Below are positions 23,174 through 32,691 of a stretch of 64,000 nt of DNA, in pieces. The DNA is from GCA-2862585 sp036340235 (lineage in GTDB: Bacteria > Bacteroidota > Bacteroidia > Flavobacteriales > UBA7312). Every line of letters starts with the position of its first letter. Positions within the stretch are counted from its first letter, which is position 1. Position numbers and translations under genes: made by a program. The notes under the pieces are model-generated. The model saw only the letters and a program-made list of their open reading frames with translations. It did not search any database and was not told the DNA's origin. The DNA is taken from contig JAYYZE010000011.1 of assembly GCA_036340235.1 (NCBI GenBank), positions 41,295 to 105,294 on the forward strand. Direction: 5' to 3'.

Positions 23174-25366
23174 ATGAAGAGTTTCCTTTCTATATGTTTA
23201 TTTTTTTTGTGGTTAAGCAGCTCATCTCAATTTCTAAATAGAGCTGATTTATCGATTTTAGAAAATGGTGCTATTATTTCCAACCCACTTACTGGTGGAT
23301 TCAATTCAGTTCAGATTTCTAACATTGACCTCAATGGCGATAACTTTTTAGATCTTTTTGTATTTGAGAGAACTGGCGATCGCATTCTATGTTTTGAAAA
23401 CAGCTCAACCAACAAATATATAAGCTATGACTACGCCAAAGACTACGAAAAACTATTTCCCAAATTAGAAAAATGGGCACTTTTGGTAGATTACAATTGT
23501 GATGGCAAAGCAGACATTTTTACATACAATGGTAGCTACGTAAGAGTATTCAAAAATACTTCTCAGTCCGAAAGCACAAATTTTCAATTAGAAACTAATG
23601 AAATTGTTAGCAACCTAGGTTCAATCACTGGTGGCATTATTATTTCAGAAGTTGATATCCCTGCTTTTGTGGATGTGGATTTTGACGGAGACATTGACAT
23701 ATTAACCTTCAAACAAAGTGGTGGATACGTGGAGTACCACCGCAACATGAGCATTGAAAATTATGGAAATTGCGACCACTTAGAATTTGTTTTGGAAACC
23801 GATTGTTGGGGTGAGTTTTTTGAAGGGCAAAACGAATACGACTTAAATAGTTGTTCAAGCAGCGCTGGCAGTCAAACAAGTGAATTGAGAACAACTTCCA
23901 ATACAAGGCACAGCGGCTCATCATCGCTAGCTATGGATATTGACGGTGATAATGACATTGACCTTATACTGGGTGATGTGTCTTTCAATAATCTGAATCT
24001 GCTAACTAATAATGGCAATTCTCAATTTTCGAGCATTGGTGCTGTGAATCAAGATTTTCCTATTGGCAATGGCAGTACCACAAGCGCATACATTGAATCC
24101 TTCCCAGCAGCCTTTCATGTAGATGTTAATAATGACAATGCTCGTGATTTAATAGTAAGTCCTAATACCAACAACAACGCTGAAGATTTTGAAAGTATCA
24201 TGTTATTTCTTAATGTTGGTAGCGACGACACGCCTAGCTTTAAATTCTATCAATCAAATTTTTTGCAAGATAACACCCTAGATTTTGGCACCGCTGCCTA
24301 TCCTGCTTCCCTAGATTACAATAACGATGGACTAATTGACCTTCTTATAGGCAACTATGGCTATCATCAAGGAAATAATCCCTCATCTCAATTAGCATTG
24401 CTTAGGAACATTGGAAGCCCAGAATCACCTAGTTTTGAAGTAGTAAACAGAGATTTTGCAAACCTTTCACAAATTGCATTAGACACTGCGTTGAACATTT
24501 CGGTCAGTGGTTTATCTCCTACATTTGGAGATTTAGATGGTGATGGTGATCTAGACCTTGTTGTGGGAGACAGTAATGGCAGACTTCACTATTTCAAAAA
24601 CAACGCAAATCCTGGTGAGCTGCCACAATTTGAGTTAGAAAATGTCAACTTCTTTGAAATAGACATCAATCAATATGCCTCTCCATTTTTGTTTGACATG
24701 AACGAAGATGGCTTGTTGGACTTGGTGATTGGAAGAGTGGATGGCACCCTGAGTTACGCCCAAAATAATGGCACAACAACTGCACCAATCTTTAACATAT
24801 TGACAGACAATTTTGGAAACGTATTGGTCGCTAATACTGACGGACCATACGGCTTCAGCAAGCCCTTTTTATACAAAGAAAATGGTGAAACGGAGCTACT
24901 GATAGGAAGTGAAAGTGGTCGTATTTATCACTACAAAAATATAGAAAACAACCTAGAAGGCACCTTTGATTTAGTAGATGATTTCTTTCAAAATATTGAT
25001 GAAGGCACAAACAGTGCGTTTGTGTTTGAAGATTTTACAAATGACAACAAACGCGATTTAATTTTAGGGATGCAATCTGGAGGTTTATTCTATTATGTAA
25101 ACGAAGCATTCTCGACTATTCAATTACCGTCTATTCTTGAAGAAATAGAAATTTATCCAAATCCTGCCTTCAAAGATCTCATTATCAATACCAAAGGAAA
25201 AACCGTTAATATTAGCATTTATTCTTTGCTTGGTCAATTACTTTACTTTCAGGAATTACAAACAAAAACAAGTATTGATATTAGTAACTTTAGCCCCTCC
25301 GCATATCTTGTTCATGTTGAAGACTCACAAACATCTACATGGCAAAAAATAATAGTAAACAGGTAA
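23174..25366 (+). CDS. Secreted FG-GAP/VCBS-repeat protein with T9SS type A sorting domain
   Basis: A surface or secreted protein of 730 residues. A signal peptide (MKSFLSICLFFLWLSSSSQF) is followed by many FG-GAP-type repeats with calcium-binding-like acidic loops: DVDFDGDIDILTF, DIDGDNDIDLILGD, DYNNDGLIDLLIG, DLDGDGDLDLVVGD, DMNEDGLLDLVIGR. These form a beta-propeller. The last about 75 residues (IEIYPNPAFKDLIIN to WQKIIVNR) are the T9SS type A sorting domain that directs export and attachment through PorU/PorV. No catalytic domain is visible; the propeller may bind a partner or matrix. It abuts mdh, which converges on it with no gap. Confidence 0.88.
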   Translation: MKSFLSICLFFLWLSSSSQFLNRADLSILENGAIISNPLTGGFNSVQISNIDLNGDNFLDLFVFERTGDRILCFENSSTNKYISYDYAKDYEKLFPKLEKWALLVDYNCDGKADIFTYNGSYVRVFKNTSQSESTNFQLETNEIVSNLGSITGGIIISEVDIPAFVDVDFDGDIDILTFKQSGGYVEYHRNMSIENYGNCDHLEFVLETDCWGEFFEGQNEYDLNSCSSSAGSQTSELRTTSNTRHSGSSSLAMDIDGDNDIDLILGDVSFNNLNLLTNNGNSQFSSIGAVNQDFPIGNGSTTSAYIESFPAAFHVDVNNDNARDLIVSPNTNNNAEDFESIMLFLNVGSDDTPSFKFYQSNFLQDNTLDFGTAAYPASLDYNNDGLIDLLIGNYGYHQGNNPSSQLALLRNIGSPESPSFEVVNRDFANLSQIALDTALNISVSGLSPTFGDLDGDGDLDLVVGDSNGRLHYFKNNANPGELPQFELENVNFFEIDINQYASPFLFDMNEDGLLDLVIGRVDGTLSYAQNNGTTTAPIFNILTDNFGNVLVANTDGPYGFSKPFLYKENGETELLIGSESGRIYHYKNIENNLEGTFDLVDDFFQNIDEGTNSAFVFEDFTNDNKRDLILGMQSGGLFYYVNEAFSTIQLPSILEEIEIYPNPAFKDLIINTKGKTVNISIYSLLGQLLYFQELQTKTSIDISNFSPSAYLVHVEDSQTSTWQKIIVNR

Positions 25367-26302
25367 CTATTTAGCGGTGTTAGTCAACAATTCATTAGTT
25401 GATCGAACAGCTTCGGCAGATTCCATTAGTTTACTTTTCTCTGTTTTGTCAAGTTCAATCTCTACTACTCGTTCAATGCCATTTTTACCTAATACAACGG
25501 GCACTCCAAGACAGATATCTTTTAATCCATATTCGCCATCGAGAAGCGTTGAGCAAGGAAATAGTTTGTGTTGATCGCAAGCAATGGATTGTACAAGCGA
25601 TGAAACCGCTGCTCCTGGAGCATACCATGCAGATGTGCCAAGCATTGAAGTTAGTGTCGCTCCACCAACCTTGGTATCCTCTAACACCTGCTCGAGTCGT
25701 TCGTTTGATAAAAATTCAGACACTCTTATGCTATTTCTTGTAGCCAATCTGGTAAGAGGTAACATTCCTTTGTCACTATGACCACCTATAACCATTCCAT
25801 CTACATCAGAAGCTGGACAACCTAAAGCCTCGCTAAGTCTGTATTTGAATCGTGCACTATCTAATGCGCCTCCCATACCGATGATTCTATTTTTTGGTAA
25901 TCCAGTAACTTCATGGGCCAAGAAAGTCATGGTGTCCATAGGATTGGTAACAATAATCAAAATTACATTGGATGAATACTTAATGAGGTTCTCAGAAACC
26001 GATTTGACAATACCTGCGTTGATGCCTATTAATTCCTCACGTGTCATGCCTGGCTTTCGAGGAATACCACTAGTGATAACAGCTATGTCACTGTTAGCGG
26101 TTTTTGAATAATTGTTAGTGTATCCAGTAATTTTTGTGTCAAAGCCATTAAGGGTGGCTGTTTGCATTAAATCCATGGCTTTACCTTCAGCATAGTTCTC
26201 TTTGATATCTACTAATGTAACCTCAGACGCAAAATCCTTGAGTGCTATGTATTCCGCGCAACTAGCACCAACTGAACCCGCACCAACTATTGTAATTTTC
26301 AT
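25367..26302 (-). CDS. mdh: Malate dehydrogenase (lactate-dehydrogenase-like type)
   Basis: NAD-dependent oxidation of malate to oxaloacetate in the TCA cycle. The 311 residues have the Rossmann motif ITIVGAGSVGASCAEY, the acidic Asp of VTLVDIKE that selects NAD, and substrate and catalytic residues in GIPRKPGMTREEL (about 80-92), IVTNPMDTMT (about 118), GALDSARFKYRLS (Asp and Arg, about 145-157) and GGHSDKGMLP (His, about 174). The Arg in PRKPG marks malate rather than lactate specificity. It has its own promoter box upstream and no operon partner. Confidence 0.95.
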   Translation of the reverse strand: MKITIVGAGSVGASCAEYIALKDFASEVTLVDIKENYAEGKAMDLMQTATLNGFDTKITGYTNNYSKTANSDIAVITSGIPRKPGMTREELIGINAGIVKSVSENLIKYSSNVILIIVTNPMDTMTFLAHEVTGLPKNRIIGMGGALDSARFKYRLSEALGCPASDVDGMVIGGHSDKGMLPLTRLATRNSIRVSEFLSNERLEQVLEDTKVGGATLTSMLGTSAWYAPGAAVSSLVQSIACDQHKLFPCSTLLDGEYGLKDICLGVPVVLGKNGIERVVEIELDKTEKSKLMESAEAVRSTNELLTNTAK

Positions 26303-26315
26303 ATTTTTTTTTTTG

Positions 26316-26323
26316 CAAATCTA
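26316..26323 (-). promoter_or_regulatory. -7 box of the mdh promoter
   Basis: TAGATTTG on the minus strand matches TANNTTTG, 13 bases upstream of the mdh start codon, which predicts a very short leader of about 8 bases. No well-spaced TTTG is seen upstream. Confidence 0.5.
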
Positions 26324-26447
26324 AAAAAACCTTGGACAATGTATATTTAAGATCTATAATTTTCTAAAAAAACATCTTTTGTGAAATCGAAATTAAAATC
26401 GTAAATTTAAAAACTCAATTTTGAACCTTAATCTACACGTTTGTTTT

Positions 26448-28937
26448 ATGAGATTTTTATTTGCATTCTCAACTCTTTTCTTATTAGGTACTCAGAATGC
26501 CTTTGCCCAGATTGACGCTGGAGAAGATATAACAATTTGTAGTCCGCAAAATGTTAACTTATCATCAGTGTATGTGCCAAATTCTGTTGGCACTAACGAC
26601 TACACCCTTGAAAATATACCACTTAATATGGATCCATTTGCCAACGGCTCATCAATAGGAAACTTAACTGACGACTCATTTTCAGGAGTTATTGACATCG
26701 GATTTAACTTTTGTTTTTACAGTAATTTTTATGATGAACTTCTAATATCGACCAATAATTATGTCACATTTGATTTAACAGAAGCAAACGGATACTCACC
26801 TTGGAATACGTACGAAATCCCAAGCGCATTTCCCCCTGGCGAAGTAATTAACGCCATTATGGGCCCTTGGATGGACCTTAACCCAAACAATGGAGGCAAC
26901 TTGTATTACAATGTTTACGGAGTTGCTCCTTTTAGAAGATTCGTGGTTTCTTTTGAAAATTTTGGCTATTACTCATGTAGTGGAATGGCTTTCAACGGTC
27001 AGATTAAGCTGTTCGAAACAACCAATGTAATAGAAATACATATCCAAGATCAGCCATTATGTGACACTTGGAATAATGGAGAGTCAGTTCTTGGTATTGT
27101 GAACGAAGATGAAAGTCAATTTTTGATTGAAACTGGTTGGAATAATACCCAATTAACGGGAAATAATGAAGCATTTAGATTTGTTCCATCGGGTGCTGCT
27201 TTAAACAATATAGTTTGGACAGATGACTTAGGTGTTGTGGTAGGAAATGGTATCAACATTGATGTTTTCACTAATTCGACAACCACCTACACATGTACAG
27301 CTTATGAATGTCCTGATGAAATTACTGATCAAGTCACCGTATTCGTTTCAGACGTTGGATCTGCGACAATAAATACATTCATTAACGACAATAACTGCCC
27401 AGGTGAAATTTCTGCTAGTATAGACATAACTGTAAACAATGTCACTACGCCTTACATTATAACATGGACATCCACTAATTCATTTTCATCAAACCAAGAA
27501 GATATCATTAATTTGGAAGCTGGTGATTATAGCCTACTACTTAGTGATGATTTTGGCTGTGAGTCAAATTTTGGTCCCTTCACTATATCACCTCCTCCGC
27601 CTCCTATCCAATTTAGTGAATCCATAGACCCCGTGAGCTGCTATGGCTTCAGTGACGGTACTGTTGCCATAACAGTTAGTGGTGGCACACCAAATTATAG
27701 TTACCAATGGAGTGGGAATAACCCGATAACAGGCGAAACGACATCTATAATTACAGACTTAGCAGCAGGCATTTATCAAGTAGTGATTACAGACAACAAT
27801 GGCTGTCAAAATTCGGCATCATATGAAGTCACTCAAAATTCATCTATAAACGTAGAAAGTACAGCCTCCAACTTTAATGGCTACAACAACCGATGTTATG
27901 GTGGTAATGAGGCCTGGATTTCTTGCGTAGCCACTGGAGGATTACTTCCATACCAATATTTATGGATAAATGAATCCTTAGACACTGTTTCTACTCAAGC
28001 CGACGTCTATGGACTAGTAACTGGTACTTACGACTTTATTGTCACCGACGCCGAGGGCTGTCCCAACTTCTTATCCTTCGAAGTAACACAACCTGATTCC
28101 GTAGCTATCGATTTATCGAACTACAGCCACAAAAGCTGCACATACAATGACGATGGTTTTATTGAAGTGGTCACTTGGGGAGGACCTGACAACCCGGTAA
28201 ATTCACAAAATTATTTCCCTTTAGATATAGAATGGAAAGGAGTCAATTCCTTTTACTCCAATGATGAAAATATATATAACCTAAGCAATGGGTTGTACAC
28301 CATTTCGGTAACCGACATCAACAATTGTACTAATGATTTGAGCTTCGAAATCACTGAACCGCCAGTGGTAATTGCCGACTATTGGGTGATGAATGACACC
28401 ATAACTATCAATTACCCTTTTGTAAATTTATATGATCGTTCTAAAGGCAATATTGTTGATTGGCAATGGGAGCTTAGCAATGGATTTTATGCAAGCTCAC
28501 AAGACATTTTCAATCTTGACTTGTCCACTAATTTTGACTCTACAGGGATTAAATATTTTGATCTTAAACTAGTAGTTACCGACGAATTTATGTGTCAAGA
28601 CAGCACCTTTGGAAAATTAGCCATCAAAGATGAACATACTTTATATGTACCAAACAGTTTTACTCCAGACCTAGACGGCAACAATGATATATTTAGAATC
28701 TACCATAAATCCATGAAAACGGAAACCTTCTCAATCAAAATTTTTGACCGATTTGGTTCAGTAATTTTTCAATCCAACAACCCTGATGTGGAATGGGACG
28801 GCACCAATATGTTTACATCATCCAAAATAATAACAGGCACATACACCTATCTTATTAAATATCAAGATTTTGAAGGCAGGATATATGATCACACCAATTG
28901 CGAAAATTGTAGCGGAACGATTACGCTGTTACGTTAA
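26448..28937 (+). CDS. SprB-like repeat protein with gliding-motility (T9SS type B) C-terminal domain
   Basis: A large secreted adhesin-like protein of 829 residues from ATG at 26448; the TTG at 26421 would add residues before the signal peptide. MRFLFAFSTLFLLGTQNAFAQ is the signal peptide. Residues about 60-270 form a beta-rich domain (DIGFNFCFYSNFYDELLIS, a nidogen-like pattern). Then come repeats of the SprB type (about 320-650: CYGFSDGTVAITVSGGTPNYSYQWS, LAAGIYQVVITDNNGC, twice more in weaker form). The end (LYVPNSFTPDLDGNNDIFRI to ITLLR) is the CHU_C or type B sorting domain used by T9SS together with PorP/SprF-type partners. Likely a surface adhesin for gliding or attachment; no SprF-like gene is adjacent. 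Confidence 0.88.
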   Translation: MRFLFAFSTLFLLGTQNAFAQIDAGEDITICSPQNVNLSSVYVPNSVGTNDYTLENIPLNMDPFANGSSIGNLTDDSFSGVIDIGFNFCFYSNFYDELLISTNNYVTFDLTEANGYSPWNTYEIPSAFPPGEVINAIMGPWMDLNPNNGGNLYYNVYGVAPFRRFVVSFENFGYYSCSGMAFNGQIKLFETTNVIEIHIQDQPLCDTWNNGESVLGIVNEDESQFLIETGWNNTQLTGNNEAFRFVPSGAALNNIVWTDDLGVVVGNGINIDVFTNSTTTYTCTAYECPDEITDQVTVFVSDVGSATINTFINDNNCPGEISASIDITVNNVTTPYIITWTSTNSFSSNQEDIINLEAGDYSLLLSDDFGCESNFGPFTISPPPPPIQFSESIDPVSCYGFSDGTVAITVSGGTPNYSYQWSGNNPITGETTSIITDLAAGIYQVVITDNNGCQNSASYEVTQNSSINVESTASNFNGYNNRCYGGNEAWISCVATGGLLPYQYLWINESLDTVSTQADVYGLVTGTYDFIVTDAEGCPNFLSFEVTQPDSVAIDLSNYSHKSCTYNDDGFIEVVTWGGPDNPVNSQNYFPLDIEWKGVNSFYSNDENIYNLSNGLYTISVTDINNCTNDLSFEITEPPVVIADYWVMNDTITINYPFVNLYDRSKGNIVDWQWELSNGFYASSQDIFNLDLSTNFDSTGIKYFDLKLVVTDEFMCQDSTFGKLAIKDEHTLYVPNSFTPDLDGNNDIFRIYHKSMKTETFSIKIFDRFGSVIFQSNNPDVEWDGTNMFTSSKIITGTYTYLIKYQDFEGRIYDHTNCENCSGTITLLR

Positions 28938-28940
28938 TTT

Positions 28941-30878
28941 TTAAATGTCTATGTTGGCGTATTTGGCGTTTTGTTCAATGAACGAACGTCGTGGTGGCAC
29001 TTCGTCTCCCATCAACATTGAGAATATTCTATCAGCTTCGGCAGCACTGTCAATAGTAACTTGTCTGAGCGTTCGAGATTCGGGATTCATAGTAGTATCC
29101 CATAATTGTTCGGCATTCATTTCGCCAAGACCCTTGTATCGTTGAATGTTGGCTCCATTTAGCTTTTGAACAATTAAGTCTCTTTCATCGTCAGACCAAC
29201 AGTAGTGTTGCTCTTTTCCTTTTTTTACCAAATACAATGGTGGTGTAGCAATGTATAAATAGCCACTCTCTACCAATTCTTTCATGTATCTAAAGAAAAA
29301 GGTAAGAATTAGGGTGGCGATATGTGAACCATCAACGTCGGCATCTGTCATTATTACTATTTTATGATACCTAAGCTTTTCAAGATTTAGTGCTTTAGAG
29401 TCCTCCTCTGTACCAATGGTTACCCCTAGGGCAGTGTACATATTTTTGATTTCTTCGTTTTCAAACACCTTGTGTTGCATGGCTTTTTCTACATTGAGGA
29501 TTTTTCCTCTTAGTGGTAGTATGGCCTGAAAAAATCGATCCCTTCCTTGCTTGGCGGTACCTCCCGCCGAATCTCCCTCGACTAGAAAAATCTCGCACTT
29601 TTCGGGATCTTTATCAGAGCAATCAGCTAACTTACCGGGCAGTCCAGATCCCGAAAGAACGTTCTTTCTTTGCACCATTTCACGCGCTTTGCGTGCGGCA
29701 TTTCTGGCCTGAGCTGCTAGTAAAATTTTCTGAACTATTTGTTTAGCCATATTAGGGTTTTCTTCCAAATAATTAGTCAGCATTTCACCAACGGCTTGAT
29801 CAACGGCTCCCGTTACTTCTTTGTTTCCCAATTTTGTTTTAGTCTGTCCTTCAAACTGAGGCTCCATAACCTTTACAGAAATCACTGCCGTAAGGCCTTC
29901 TCTAAAATCATCACCTGCAATTTCGAATTTGACTTTGTCTAGCATACCAGACTCATCGGCGTACTTTTTAAGAGTACGTGTAAGGGCTCTTCTGAAACCA
30001 GAAAGGTGTGTCCCCCCTTCGTGCGTGTTGATGTTGTTAACGTAGGAATGCAGATTTTCAGAAAATGAGGTGTTGTAGTGCATAGCGACTTCTACTGGAA
30101 CACCATTTTTTTCGGTATCCATGTGGATAACGCTATCTAATAATTTCTCTCTGTTCTCGTCTATAAGCTCGACAAAATCGATTAATCCATTTTCGGAAAT
30201 GAACGTATCACTAACAAAGTTTCCTTCATCATCTTTTCGTCTTAAATCGGTAAGTGATAGATTGATGCCTTTGTTTAGAAAGGATAATTCCCTCAAGCGG
30301 CTTTGTAAGATGTCATAGCTATAAACGGTTTCATGGAATATTTCTTTGTCAGGCAAAAAAGTTACTGTGGTACCTTTTTTATCGGTTGTTCCGATTTCTT
30401 TGACATCGTATTTTGGCACACCTCTTTCGTATTCTTGCTGAAACACCTTTCCATTTCTATGAACTTCGGCTTTTAGGTATATGGATAATGCGTTCACACA
30501 AGAAACACCGACACCATGCAATCCACCCGAAACTTTATAGGAGTCTTTGTCAAACTTCCCACCAGCATGGAGGACGGTCATTACCACTTCAAGGGCCGAT
30601 TTTTTTTCTTTTGGGTGTAAGTCCGTCGGTATTCCCCTTCCATTATCATTGACTGTTATGGAGTTATCTTCATTAATGAGTACATCAATGCGGTCGCAGT
30701 AACCTGCAAGGGCCTCGTCAATGGAATTATCAACCACTTCATACACAAGGTGATGTAGTCCTTTTTGACCAATATCGCCAATATACATGGCGGGTCTTTT
30801 TCTGACTGCTTCTAAACCTTCTAAAACTTGAATATTACCAGCGCCATAATCGGCTATATTGTCTCTATTATCACTCAT
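28941..30878 (-). CDS. gyrB: DNA gyrase subunit B
   Basis: The ATPase subunit of gyrase. The 645-residue protein is of the short type without the gamma-proteobacterial insert. GHKL ATPase motifs: VVDNSIDEALAG (about 48), NDNGRGIPTDLHPKE (about 75), GGLHGVGVSCVNALS (about 118). The transducer follows, then the TOPRIM domain with EIFLVEGDSAGGTAKQGRD (about 424) and IVIMTDADVDGSHI (about 500, the metal-binding Asp-x-Asp). The C-terminus ends RRSFIEQNAKYANIDI. GyrB and ParE are similar, but the LVEGDSAGGTAKQGRDR form and the full tail favour GyrB. It starts downstream of a -7 box and a terminator for the previous gene. Confidence 0.95.
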   Translation of the reverse strand: MSDNRDNIADYGAGNIQVLEGLEAVRKRPAMYIGDIGQKGLHHLVYEVVDNSIDEALAGYCDRIDVLINEDNSITVNDNGRGIPTDLHPKEKKSALEVVMTVLHAGGKFDKDSYKVSGGLHGVGVSCVNALSIYLKAEVHRNGKVFQQEYERGVPKYDVKEIGTTDKKGTTVTFLPDKEIFHETVYSYDILQSRLRELSFLNKGINLSLTDLRRKDDEGNFVSDTFISENGLIDFVELIDENREKLLDSVIHMDTEKNGVPVEVAMHYNTSFSENLHSYVNNINTHEGGTHLSGFRRALTRTLKKYADESGMLDKVKFEIAGDDFREGLTAVISVKVMEPQFEGQTKTKLGNKEVTGAVDQAVGEMLTNYLEENPNMAKQIVQKILLAAQARNAARKAREMVQRKNVLSGSGLPGKLADCSDKDPEKCEIFLVEGDSAGGTAKQGRDRFFQAILPLRGKILNVEKAMQHKVFENEEIKNMYTALGVTIGTEEDSKALNLEKLRYHKIVIMTDADVDGSHIATLILTFFFRYMKELVESGYLYIATPPLYLVKKGKEQHYCWSDDERDLIVQKLNGANIQRYKGLGEMNAEQLWDTTMNPESRTLRQVTIDSAAEADRIFSMLMGDEVPPRRSFIEQNAKYANIDI

Positions 30879-30920
30879 GAATTTGTTATAAATTTATTGT
30901 GCGTTTTCTATGTGTATAAA

Positions 30921-30928
30921 CAAATTTA
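30921..30928 (-). promoter_or_regulatory. -7 box of the gyrB promoter
   Basis: TAAATTTG on the minus strand matches TANNTTTG, 42 bases before the gyrB start codon. It directly follows the T-run of the terminator, so transcription of gyrB restarts where the previous transcript ends. Confidence 0.6.
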
Positions 30929-30948
30929 AAAAAAGGATAATAATATCC
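30928..30948 (-). terminator. Terminator after the outer-membrane barrel gene
   Basis: On the minus strand GGATA (30948-30944), loop TTAT, TATCC (30939-30935) and seven Ts (30934-30928). The stem is only 5 bp, but the T-run is complete. It lies 52 bases after the stop of the barrel gene. Confidence 0.65.
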
Positions 30949-30999
30949 GAAAAAAAAGACTTGTAATATGCCTCTATTTATTAACAAAAAGTGAATAAA

Positions 31000-32691
31000 T
31001 CACAGTCTAAAAGAAAGACCAAAAAACACTTGTGGCCCTAGCACGGGATAGTTTTCCCAAATTTGATAACCACCAATCATATTATAACCTTTAAAATAAG
31101 CAGAAATATTCGGGTTATATTTGTATTCCAAGCTTAAGTTAAAATCGATAATATCTTTTAAACCAGGAGTACTTGATTCAGACGCAGTTTTAGACCTATT
31201 AAAAGAGGTAAAAAACTGGATTTGTGGAAGTATTTTATCACCCAAATTAAAATTGGCTTTTAGCTTTGTAATAAGAGTTGGTTTGTAGGTAAAACTTTGA
31301 ATAGAGTCTGTTTGGTAGTTGTGATAATCGACAGACAGATTAATTATGCTTTTTTCATTTAGCTTCCAATCTATGACTGCCGATGTGGTAAAATGACTAG
31401 CGTTATCATACACAACTCTAAACTTGTTAGCATAGGTCGATTGATAATCCAATTCAAAAAAGGGCATTTCATGCACTCTGGAATAGCTGCACTCTGCATC
31501 AAAGTAGAGTTCATAGCCAAGATAAGTGCTGATAGCGACGTACAGATCGTAAAGTGTTTTGGTATTTTGTAGGTTTAAACCTGCCCCATCATAAGCTAAT
31601 GCGTTTAAAATAAACGGATTAGATTTACTAAATGACCAGTAAGAATTTTTTTGCAAACCACCCCTTAAGCCTGATTTTGCGTTTATGTAATCTTTGGAGA
31701 TAACATAGCCGTAGTGAATATCTGGAAATAGATGAACTTTAATGTCTGAGCTGTTACGCTTATCCTCAGATTGCAACTCAAATCCTAAAGACAACGTACC
31801 CCCTTTTACTTCTTTTTCTACAGATGGCTTGACAGTAAAAATTAACTCCTTTTTTAAACTATCAACAAATTGGTATTTTGTGGATAGGTTGTTTATGTAG
31901 TAGTCTAGACCAACATCCAAGGATAAATCGTTTTCTGCATGACGTTTATCAAGCTCTAAAAACCAAGCAATACGATTTTCAGTGTATTCGTTCAGATCAG
32001 ACATCAAAAATTTTGTCACATATCCTGGAAAAGAATTTGAACTTTGTTTACTTTCCAAAGTAAAACTCAATGATGAATAACCCCAATATTGATTAGTCCA
32101 CTCATCATTAATTTCATATTGTATTGGGTTATAACCATATGCTTGATGTTGACGACCTTGCCTTTGAACTTGTGCACTCAGAACACCAAAATCTAGATTT
32201 GTTTTAGCAAATATTGAGGCGTCGATTTTTCTGAAAGCAGCAGACACTTTTTGAAGTTCATCAAAGCGACTCTTAATCTTAGCATATGATTCCACATAGC
32301 CTAATTCGAGGGCATAAATAACTGATTTATCTCTATCAGAGTTATAATATATTCGTGAGGTTGGCATGCTCATATTACCCACTCCACCATAAACATATGT
32401 TCTATATATTTTAGGAATTTGTTGGCCTTTTATTTTAGCCGCTTTTATCGGGTTTAGCTTCAATTTACTTTGAAATTGTTTATTATGTGGCTGAAAACTG
32501 ACATTGTGTGATGTTTTGATGGTGTCTTTAAGCATTGGGATACTTTCTATTTTAGAAGAAAGCGGTATTTGCGGAATAAAATAATCGGTAATTTGAACTT
32601 CTTGAACGCCTAAGTCATCGGAATTAGTCTGAGCCCATATAAATTGGGACAATACCAATAGTGTACTTATGAGGATTATATTATTCTTCAT
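31000..32691 (-). CDS. Outer-membrane beta-barrel protein, partner of the TPR protein
   Basis: From ATG at 32691 the product has 563 residues: signal peptide (MKNNIILISTLLVLSQFIWAQ), a periplasmic start (about 22-105) and then many alternating hydrophobic strands (SSLSFTLESKQSS, NDLSLDVGLDYYINN, GTLSLGFELQSED, KSIINLSVDYHNY) ending in a typical barrel terminus (GPQVFFGLSFRL). It resembles the barrel part of TonB-dependent receptors but has no plug domain. The gene overlaps the end of the TPR gene by 11 bases, so they are co-translated and probably work together. The further-upstream ATG at 32715 would only add charged residues before the signal peptide. Function unknown. Confidence 0.78.
   Translation of the reverse strand: MKNNIILISTLLVLSQFIWAQTNSDDLGVQEVQITDYFIPQIPLSSKIESIPMLKDTIKTSHNVSFQPHNKQFQSKLKLNPIKAAKIKGQQIPKIYRTYVYGGVGNMSMPTSRIYYNSDRDKSVIYALELGYVESYAKIKSRFDELQKVSAAFRKIDASIFAKTNLDFGVLSAQVQRQGRQHQAYGYNPIQYEINDEWTNQYWGYSSLSFTLESKQSSNSFPGYVTKFLMSDLNEYTENRIAWFLELDKRHAENDLSLDVGLDYYINNLSTKYQFVDSLKKELIFTVKPSVEKEVKGGTLSLGFELQSEDKRNSSDIKVHLFPDIHYGYVISKDYINAKSGLRGGLQKNSYWSFSKSNPFILNALAYDGAGLNLQNTKTLYDLYVAISTYLGYELYFDAECSYSRVHEMPFFELDYQSTYANKFRVVYDNASHFTTSAVIDWKLNEKSIINLSVDYHNYQTDSIQSFTYKPTLITKLKANFNLGDKILPQIQFFTSFNRSKTASESSTPGLKDIIDFNLSLEYKYNPNISAYFKGYNMIGGYQIWENYPVLGPQVFFGLSFRL

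Noticed and set aside
23640..24760. Repeated Asp-rich DNA units resembling a repeat array or CRISPR
   Set aside because: They are diverged coding repeats of FG-GAP protein domains with uneven spacing and no identical direct repeats.
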